A stretch of 64,000 nucleotides of DNA. It comes from DAOUJI01 sp965197415 (GTDB lineage: Bacteria; Chloroflexota; Dehalococcoidia; Lucifugimonadales; JAGWBF01). This document shows positions 58,147 through 64,000 of this stretch, piece after piece. Both the position numbers and the translations under genes were made by a program. Below the pieces are notes generated by a model. That model had not been told where the DNA came from. It saw nothing but the letters and a program-made list of their open reading frames with translations, and searched no databases. How positions within the stretch are numbered: the stretch's first letter is position 1; every line of letters begins with the position of its first letter. The DNA lies in the NCBI GenBank assembly GCA_965197415.1, contig OZ240207.1, forward strand, positions 124,001 through 188,000, written 5' to 3'.

Positions 58147-58932
58147 TTAGCCCCGGAACACGCGGCTTTCCCATATCTGGGGGGCGAGCTTGTCCAGGGC
58201 GGCTTTGTTGGGTTCGCGGACGTTGAGAGTCCTGCCCACGATGCGGGATGACATCCCTTCCAGGTAGGGGCAGCGTTTGAGGAAACCGTCCAGCGTGTGG
58301 CTCTCTCCGCCCAGGAACAGGAAGTCCAGCGCGGCCTCGTAGGGGCCCAACTGCGCCTTGGCGACTTCGCAGGCCTTGCCGAATATCTCCTGAATCTGCT
58401 TGTCCCTGATGCGGGAATAGCGCAGTTGGGACGTGCCCCCGGCGCTGTGCCTGCCCTTGACGTATCTACTGCCCACTTTTGAGGAGACCAGCTTCTCCCC
58501 GTGGTAGACCCCAACCGCGTACTTGCCCAGCCTCAGCAGCGCGGCTCCTATCACGTAATCCTGTCCCACGAGTTCCCGCAATGGCCCAAACTCCCGTCCC
58601 TGGGACAGGCGTTCTTCCCGGAGAGGAAATGGGGGAAGGACCACTGAGGCGAAATCTTCCGACAAGAAGGCGGCGACTCCGGTGGGGGACCTGTCGAACC
58701 TGTCGGATAAATTGGTTACCCACTGTGGGGCTATCTTTTGTCCGACAGTCTTTAGCTGGGCGCTGAAACCTCCGGAGCGAGCGTAGAGGGTCGCCTCAGG
58801 CGAGGGGAGGTCGCGCTCCATCTCGGCCAGAAGGGCGAGAAGCTGGCGCCTTCCCATGTGCCACTCGGAAGGGGACGATTCTTTGTCGGCATTCAATGAC
58901 ATGAGGCTAGGCTGCTGCTCCTCCCACTCCAC
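58147..58932 (-). CDS. VLRF1-type (Vms1/ANKZF1-like) peptidyl-tRNA hydrolase
   Basis: A 261-residue protein with an eRF1-like VLRF1 domain. Before the motif is VGVYHGEKLVSSKVGSRYVK, then GRHSAGGTSQLRYSRIRDKQ, in which Gln169 (GG-x-SQ) corresponds to the catalytic Gln of Vms1. It should release nascent chains from peptidyl-tRNA on split 50S subunits in ribosome quality control; bacterial members are known from actinobacteria. The start is GTG 58932 or ATG 58902, neither with an ideal ribosome binding site. It lies 1.6 kb from mutS2/rqcU, another ribosome rescue candidate. Confidence 0.8.
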   Translation of the reverse strand: MEWEEQQPSLMSLNADKESSPSEWHMGRRQLLALLAEMERDLPSPEATLYARSGGFSAQLKTVGQKIAPQWVTNLSDRFDRSPTGVAAFLSEDFASVVLPPFPLREERLSQGREFGPLRELVGQDYVIGAALLRLGKYAVGVYHGEKLVSSKVGSRYVKGRHSAGGTSQLRYSRIRDKQIQEIFGKACEVAKAQLGPYEAALDFLFLGGESHTLDGFLKRCPYLEGMSSRIVGRTLNVREPNKAALDKLAPQIWESRVFRG

Positions 58933-59014
58933 AAACTGCGTGGTGGTTGAAGCCAGATTAGGTTCGATGCGAGTGGGGTGTCAAGCGGCAGTCGCCGTCC
59001 GGTTTCCGTCCCCA

Positions 59015-59023
59015 TGCTATAAT
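59015..59023 (+). promoter_or_regulatory. Extended -10 promoter element of metH
   Basis: TGC plus TATAAT at 59018-59023, 52 bases before the start. No cobalamin or SAM riboswitch-like structure fits in the short leader. Confidence 0.5.
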
Positions 59024-59075
59024 CGACTAGGAACTAACCCTAACCACACACTCCACACCGCATTCGGAGGCCCCC

Positions 59076-62000
59076 ATGGACCAGTCCCAGAAAACCGACA
59101 CCCTCAAGTCCCTGTTGCGCGAGAAAGTCCTGGTGATGGACGGCGCTATGGGGACGTCTATACAGGGCTACGACCTTGGACCCGACGACTTCGGAGGCCC
59201 GGAATACGAAGGGTGCAACGAGTACTTGATAATAACTCGCCCTGACGTGATAGGGGAGATTCACCAAGGTTATCTCGATGCCGGGGCTGACATCATCGAG
59301 ACCAACACGTTCGGCGCGACCTCCATCGTGTTGGACGAGTACAACCTGAGCTACGAGGCACGGCGAATCAACCGTGAGGCGGCGGCCCTCGCGCGCAAGA
59401 TGGCCGATGACTCGTCCACCCCGGACCGGCAACGTTTCGTTGCCGGGGCCATGGGGCCCACCACCAAGACTATCTCGGTAACCGGAGGAGTGACTTTCGA
59501 GCAGTTGGCGGATGCTTTTCAGGAGCAGGCCGAGGGGCTGATGGAAGGAGGAGCGGATATCCTCCTATTGGAGACAAGCCAGGACACTTTGAATGTCAAG
59601 GCCGGTCTTGAGGGCATCGACCGCGCGTTTGCCAAGCTGGGACGGGAACTGCCCGTCGCCGTCCAGGGCACCGTCGAACCCATGGGGACTCTTCTCGCCG
59701 GACAGGACGCTGAAGCCTTCTATACGTCGCTGGCCCATCGCGACCTGCTCTGGATGGGTTTCAACTGCGCCACCGGCCCCGAGTTCATGACCGACCACAT
59801 CCGCACTCTTGCTTCCTTGTCCCGGTTTCCCGTGGCATGTGTGCCCAACGCCGGTCTGCCTGACGAATACGGCGCCTACAACGAGACTCCTGAGATGATG
59901 GCCGAGACCATAGGCCGCTTTATCGGCTCAGGATGGGTGAATCTAATAGGCGGCTGCTGCGGAACAGGCCCTGCCCATATCAAACTTCTGTCCGAAACCG
60001 CAGAGGGTAAGGCTTCACGGGACTTGGCTGTCGCGGAAGGAACACGAGTCTCTGGAATCGAGGCGCTGCTGATAGACGACGACCTGCGCCCTGCCGTGGT
60101 GGGAGAACGGACCAACGTTCTCGGAAGCCGTCGCTTCCGCAGGCTCATTAACAGCGGAGAGTTTGAGGAGGCCGCCGAGGTGGGCCGCCGCCAGATTCGC
60201 AATGGCGCCCACGTGCTGGACGTGTGTCTCCAAGACCCCGACAGGGACGAAATCTCCGACGTGAATGCCTTCCTGGACATTCTGACCAAGAAGGTGAAGG
60301 CTCCCATTATGATTGACTCCACCGATGCTAAGGTTATCGAGGAAGCCCTCAAGAAACTCCAGGGGAAGTCCATCATCAACTCGATAAACCTGGAGGACGG
60401 AGAGGAACGTTTCCAGGCCGTGGTGCCGCTGGCGAAACGGTACGGAGCCGCCCTGGTAACGGGCTGCATCGACGACGACAAAGAGCAAGCCCAGGCCATC
60501 ACTCGCCAACGCAAGCTGGAAGTGGCCCTACGCTCCTACGACCTCCTGACAAATAAGTACGGAGTGGAGCCGGAAGACATCATGTTCGACCCCTTGGTCT
60601 TCCCGGCCGGCACCGGGGACGAGAACTACATAGGCTCAGCCGCGGAGACTATAGAGGGTGTCAGGCTGATAAAGGAAGCCTTGCCCAGGGCCAAGACGGT
60701 GCTGGGGATATCCAACGTGTCCTTTGGTTTGCCGGCGGCAGGCCGGGAAGTGTTGAACTCGGTGTTTCTCTACCACTGCGTCCAGGCTGGTCTAGACATG
60801 GCCATCGTCAATTCGGAGCTTATGCAGCGTTATACTTCCATCCCCGAGGAGGAACGGAAGCTGGCCGAGGACCTGATATGGTATCGCGGAGAAGACCCGG
60901 TGGCTGCTTTCGCCGCCCACTTCCGAGACAAGGCGCCTGTTGCCTCCGCAGAGGAGCGTAAGTTGCTGCCGCTGGACGAACGGTTGGCCCTGGCCATCAT
61001 CGAGGGGACTAAGGAAGGACTGGCCGAGGACTTGGCAGAGGCCCTTGAAGGTCGGAAACCGCTGGAGATCATCAACGGCCCCCTCATGGCCGGAATGGAC
61101 GAGGTTGGACGCCAGTTCAATGACAACAAGCTGATAGTCGCCGAGGTGCTTCAGTCGGCGGAGTCAATGAAGTTCGCGGTCGCCCAGCTTGAGCCTCACA
61201 TGGACAAGCTGGAGACGGCCACCAAGGGCACGGTGGTTCTGGCTACGGTCAAAGGAGACGTCCACGACATCGGCAAAAACCTGGTTGACATAATAGTTGG
61301 GAACAACGGCTACCAGGTCATCAACCTGGGGATCAAGGTCCCCCCGGAGCGGCTTATCGAGGCGTCCAGAGAGCACAGCCCCGACATCATTGGACTGTCG
61401 GGCCTCCTGGTGAAGTCGGCCCAGATGATGGTGGAAACCGTCCAGGACTTCCGTCAGGCGGGCGTCAACGCGCCCGTCCTGGTGGGCGGCGCTGCCCTGT
61501 CCAACAGGTTCACTCGTATGCGCATCGCGCCCCAGTACGACGGGCTTGTGGCGTACGCCTCCGATGCAATGACGGGCCTCGCTCTCGCCAACACCATCAT
61601 GGAGGCCGACGAACGGGAGACCCTGGCCGCCGCCCTGACCTCTGAAACTGAGGACATCCTGGCTGCCGAGGAAGCCCGACAGCAGGCTGCCTCGGCAGCG
61701 CCAGTTGCCGGCGTCGATCCTGCCCGGGTGCGCCAGGACTACGATGTCCCCAACCCGCCTGACTTGCGGCTGCACGTGTTGAAGGACTACGACCTGGACC
61801 GCATCTTCCCCTACATCAACCCCCAGATGCTCTACGTGAGGCATCTGGGATACAAGGGCCGGTTCGCCGACGACTTGGAGCAGGGCGAACCCTCCGCTGT
61901 AGAGCTTAGGGACAGGGTGAGGCAGGTTGAAGACCTGATGCTGGCCCACCCGGAAATCAGGGCCAGCGCTGTGTTCAAGTTTTTCCCGGCCCAGTCCGAC

Positions 62001-62582
62001 GGCCAGCAACTTCTCATTTACAGCCCCGATGGCAAGACAGTCTTGGAGCGTTTCCGGTTTGGGCGCCAATCGCAGCGGGAGGGTCTGTGCCTGGCTGATT
62101 ACGTGCTGCCTGTAGGCTCTGGGCGCATGGACTACGTTGCTATGTTCACAACTAACGTGGGCCCAGGAGTGCTGGAGTTGTCAAACAAGTGGAAAGAGAA
62201 AGGCCAGTACCTGAACTCCCACATTCTCCAGGCAGTGGCCATAGAAGGTGCGGAGGCGTTCGCCGAGCTGCTCCATCAGCAAATGCGCCAGATGTGGGGT
62301 TTCGGCGACTCTCCCGACGTCTCCTACACCGACCTTTTCAGAGCCCAGTACCGGGGCAAGCGCTACTCATTCGGCTACCCGGCCTGTCCCAGGCTAGAGG
62401 ACCAGGAGCAGCTGTTCCGGCTGCTGGAAGTCACCACCAACATAGGTGTGGAGCTTACGGAAGGCTACATGATGGACCCGGAGTCCTCGGTCTCCGCCCT
62501 GGTCATCCACCACCCCGACGCCAAATACTTCCCCCTCGACGAAGCGGACATCACAAAGCTGGAAGCGGAGTCAGTACTGTGA
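59076..62582 (+). CDS. metH: Cobalamin-dependent methionine synthase
   Basis: A complete 1168-residue four-module MetH. The homocysteine-binding domain (VLVMDGAMGTSIQGYDLG) has zinc Cys in MGFNCATGPEF (about 230) and GGCCGTGP (about 293-294). The pterin-binding domain (VVGERTNVLGSRRF, IMIDSTDAKVIEEAL) follows. The B12 domain has KGDVHDIGKNLVDI near residue 726 with the His that ligates cobalt, and the C-terminal part is the SAM-dependent reactivation domain (SFGYPACPRLEDQEQLFRLL, YFPLDEADITKLEAES). It methylates homocysteine from methyltetrahydrofolate. CGGAGG precedes the ATG. A small gene follows at once. Confidence 0.97.
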   Translation: MDQSQKTDTLKSLLREKVLVMDGAMGTSIQGYDLGPDDFGGPEYEGCNEYLIITRPDVIGEIHQGYLDAGADIIETNTFGATSIVLDEYNLSYEARRINREAAALARKMADDSSTPDRQRFVAGAMGPTTKTISVTGGVTFEQLADAFQEQAEGLMEGGADILLLETSQDTLNVKAGLEGIDRAFAKLGRELPVAVQGTVEPMGTLLAGQDAEAFYTSLAHRDLLWMGFNCATGPEFMTDHIRTLASLSRFPVACVPNAGLPDEYGAYNETPEMMAETIGRFIGSGWVNLIGGCCGTGPAHIKLLSETAEGKASRDLAVAEGTRVSGIEALLIDDDLRPAVVGERTNVLGSRRFRRLINSGEFEEAAEVGRRQIRNGAHVLDVCLQDPDRDEISDVNAFLDILTKKVKAPIMIDSTDAKVIEEALKKLQGKSIINSINLEDGEERFQAVVPLAKRYGAALVTGCIDDDKEQAQAITRQRKLEVALRSYDLLTNKYGVEPEDIMFDPLVFPAGTGDENYIGSAAETIEGVRLIKEALPRAKTVLGISNVSFGLPAAGREVLNSVFLYHCVQAGLDMAIVNSELMQRYTSIPEEERKLAEDLIWYRGEDPVAAFAAHFRDKAPVASAEERKLLPLDERLALAIIEGTKEGLAEDLAEALEGRKPLEIINGPLMAGMDEVGRQFNDNKLIVAEVLQSAESMKFAVAQLEPHMDKLETATKGTVVLATVKGDVHDIGKNLVDIIVGNNGYQVINLGIKVPPERLIEASREHSPDIIGLSGLLVKSAQMMVETVQDFRQAGVNAPVLVGGAALSNRFTRMRIAPQYDGLVAYASDAMTGLALANTIMEADERETLAAALTSETEDILAAEEARQQAASAAPVAGVDPARVRQDYDVPNPPDLRLHVLKDYDLDRIFPYINPQMLYVRHLGYKGRFADDLEQGEPSAVELRDRVRQVEDLMLAHPEIRASAVFKFFPAQSDGQQLLIYSPDGKTVLERFRFGRQSQREGLCLADYVLPVGSGRMDYVAMFTTNVGPGVLELSNKWKEKGQYLNSHILQAVAIEGAEAFAELLHQQMRQMWGFGDSPDVSYTDLFRAQYRGKRYSFGYPACPRLEDQEQLFRLLEVTTNIGVELTEGYMMDPESSVSALVIHHPDAKYFPLDEADITKLEAESVL

Positions 62583-62583
62583 T

Positions 62584-62967
62584 TTGTGTGATTTCAAAAT
62601 TGTTGTGATTAGGGAAGAGCACAAGCACTCAGAGTTGACGGGGAAGGTTATAGGGTGTGCGATGACTGTCCACACTGGCTTGGGCAATGGGTTTCAGGAA
62701 GTGATATATCAACGGGCATTGGCAATCGAGATGGGCGACCAGGGGTTGTCTTTCAACCGCGAGCATGTAATGCCGGTCTACTACAAAGGACAGCAGATTG
62801 GGTCGAGGCGGGTTGATTTTCTTGTCGACGATGTTGTCTCAGTGGAATTGAAGGCCGTCACCCGCTTGGAAGACACTCACCTGGCGCAGGCAATGAACTA
62901 CCTGGAGGCTTACGACCTGGAGGTGGGGCTGCTCATCAATTTTGGGGCCAGAAGCCTTGAATTCTAG
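62584..62967 (+). CDS. GxxExxY family protein
   Basis: A protein of 120-127 residues with HTGLGNGFQEVIYQRALAIE (the GxxExxY motif), VYYKGQQIGSRRVDFLVDD and VVSVELKAVTRLEDTHLAQA, a PD-(D/E)xK-like core (Asp in VDFLV, E-x-K in VELKAV). Members are widespread, small and without a firm role. The start is either TTG 62584 or GTG 62605. TTGTGATT-type bases recur around the start and again after the stop (63020-63055). Confidence 0.85.
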   Translation: MCDFKIVVIREEHKHSELTGKVIGCAMTVHTGLGNGFQEVIYQRALAIEMGDQGLSFNREHVMPVYYKGQQIGSRRVDFLVDDVVSVELKAVTRLEDTHLAQAMNYLEAYDLEVGLLINFGARSLEF

Positions 62968-63129
62968 CGGGTGACCAACAAGAAGTTCAAACAAAAGAAT
63001 CAAGGCAACCCACTCGTGTGACTGGGATTCTTGTGATTTTTTGATGGCTGTGATTAAGGTATAACGGGAAGCTCAAACAACGGAATCAAGGAAATCCCAT
63101 AATCCAATAAATCACGGTCCAGACGCTCT

Positions 63130-63945
63130 CTATGGGTTGTCCTCTTTTTCGAGGCGTTGTTCCAGGCGGTGGAGAGCGTCGCGGGCCGAACGCAACTCGC
63201 GGAGGAGTTCTTCCCGGGACACTGGTTCCTGCAAGTCCCGGAGACGTTCGAGCTTCGCCTCGTCCAGGTTGTTGATGATAATGGCGATGAACAGGTTTAT
63301 GACCACGAACGTGCCGACTATCACGAAGCTGACGAAGTATATCCAGGCGTAGGAGTTCATCTCCATAGCCGTGCGCATCACCTCGGTCCAACCTTCCAGC
63401 GTGATGATGTTGAAGAGGGTTAGCAGTGAGATGCCCAGGCTTCCCCAGTTGGCCGGGTCGTGTTCGTGAAAGAGGTGGTAGCCCATTACGGCGTAGATGT
63501 AGACGATGATGCTCATAAGCAGCATCACGTGACCGGCGCTGGGTATGGAACGCACCAACGCCGAAATGATCAGACGCAGTTCCGGTATCCTGGAGACGAG
63601 CCGCAGCGCCCGGAGCAGCCGTGCCAGCCGGGCTATCATGGCGAACTGCCCCGTGGCCGGAATGAGCGCCAGAACTATGATGGAGAAGTCGAAGACGTTC
63701 CAACCGTCGCGGAAGTACCTGTCTGGACGCGGAGCCAAGGCAATCATCTTGAGGGCCGCCTCGACGATGAACACGATGAGCGCCGCCAGGTTGCCCAGGC
63801 GCATCCAGTCCCCGTATTCCCGTTCCAGTGAGGAGACGGTTTCCAGTCCGAGCAGTACGCTGTTGGCGACGATGACTGCTATAATTCCGTATTCGAAGGC
63901 CCGGGCCTCGACCAGCCGGCGACATAGCTCCACTGCCCGTGTCAT
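63130..63945 (-). CDS. Voltage-gated cation channel, single-domain (NaChBac/CavMr type)
   Basis: A 271-residue six-helix channel subunit, presumably a homotetramer in the cell membrane. The S4 voltage sensor is RLARLLRALRLVSRIPELR with arginines spaced by three, the pore filter TLEGWTE lies near residues 181-187, and S6 is FVSFVIVGTFVVINLFIAII. A C-terminal charged coiled coil (LERLRDLQEPVSREELLREL) would hold the tetramer. Gly rather than Ser follows the filter Glu, as in calcium channel repeats (TMEGWTD) and in the prokaryotic calcium channel CavMr. Ion preference is thus open, sodium or calcium. Confidence 0.9.
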   Translation of the reverse strand: MTRAVELCRRLVEARAFEYGIIAVIVANSVLLGLETVSSLEREYGDWMRLGNLAALIVFIVEAALKMIALAPRPDRYFRDGWNVFDFSIIVLALIPATGQFAMIARLARLLRALRLVSRIPELRLIISALVRSIPSAGHVMLLMSIIVYIYAVMGYHLFHEHDPANWGSLGISLLTLFNIITLEGWTEVMRTAMEMNSYAWIYFVSFVIVGTFVVINLFIAIIINNLDEAKLERLRDLQEPVSREELLRELRSARDALHRLEQRLEKEDNP

Positions 63946-64000
63946 CCTGGTTCTCCCTTGCGGACTACAATCGTGGCCTGCTGCCAGTCGATGTTCGATA

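Overview
The window is about 64 kb of GC-rich bacterial DNA with tightly packed genes on both strands. The gene content points to Chloroflexota, probably a Dehalococcoidia/SAR202-like lineage. The indications are several LLM-class flavin monooxygenases, amidohydrolases, VOC, SDR and CoA-ligase genes, nickel SOD, a siroheme-based heme cluster, lipoprotein solute-binding proteins with Thr/Pro linkers, and small dispersed palindromes, some of them inside genes. This assignment is inference from content; no rRNA or tRNA gene was seen.

Region 1 (1-6 kb) is a tetrapyrrole operon: siroheme decarboxylase (AhbB/NirL type, cut by the window edge), precorrin-2 dehydrogenase, hemC, a cobA-hemD fusion and hemB. 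Together they would make siroheme and feed the siroheme-dependent (Ahb) heme route. The sodN-sodX nickel superoxide dismutase pair follows. Region 2 (6-11.2 kb) holds an M28 peptidase, a family 5 uracil-DNA glycosylase, an MFS transporter, an alpha/beta hydrolase and a first large LLM monooxygenase ending at a clear terminator. Region 3 (11.3-14 kb) is a compact minus-strand cluster: a TusA-like protein, a DsrE-like protein, a TusA-MetE fusion and a DUF1801 protein. It is the most unusual putative system here.

Region 4 (14-29.7 kb) is catabolic: amidohydrolase, FMN hydroxyacid oxidase, two acyl-CoA ligases, SDR, PEP-mutase-like lyase, NTF2-like protein, a second large LLM enzyme, and a dipeptide-type ABC transporter with two tandem solute-binding lipoproteins (duplicated together with promoter and trailing hairpin) and two permeases but no ATPase. 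Region 5 (29.9-44.2 kb) is bracketed by two near-identical IS1182-type elements in opposite orientation. It encloses gatCA and a second set of catabolic genes (amidohydrolase, F420/FMN LLM enzyme, SMP-30, VOC, HpaI-type aldolase, SDR, EthD-like, Zn alcohol dehydrogenase). It also holds a broken CAP-domain gene whose N-terminus shares a Cys-rich motif with a 51-residue ORF nearby.

Region 6 (44.3-49.6 kb) has asnS, probably leaderless, then a decayed zone with a beta-propeller remnant, an IS3 OrfA remnant and small orphan genes, then a methyltransferase. Region 7 (49.7-64 kb) has a CaiB-type CoA transferase, hicAB, a PaaG-like enoyl-CoA isomerase/hydratase, a two-domain VOC protein, mutS2 (rqcU) in an overlapping operon with a retropepsin-like and a DUF5678-like gene, an AbrB/PIN toxin-antitoxin pair, a VLRF1-type peptidyl-tRNA hydrolase, metH, a GxxExxY protein and a voltage-gated cation channel.
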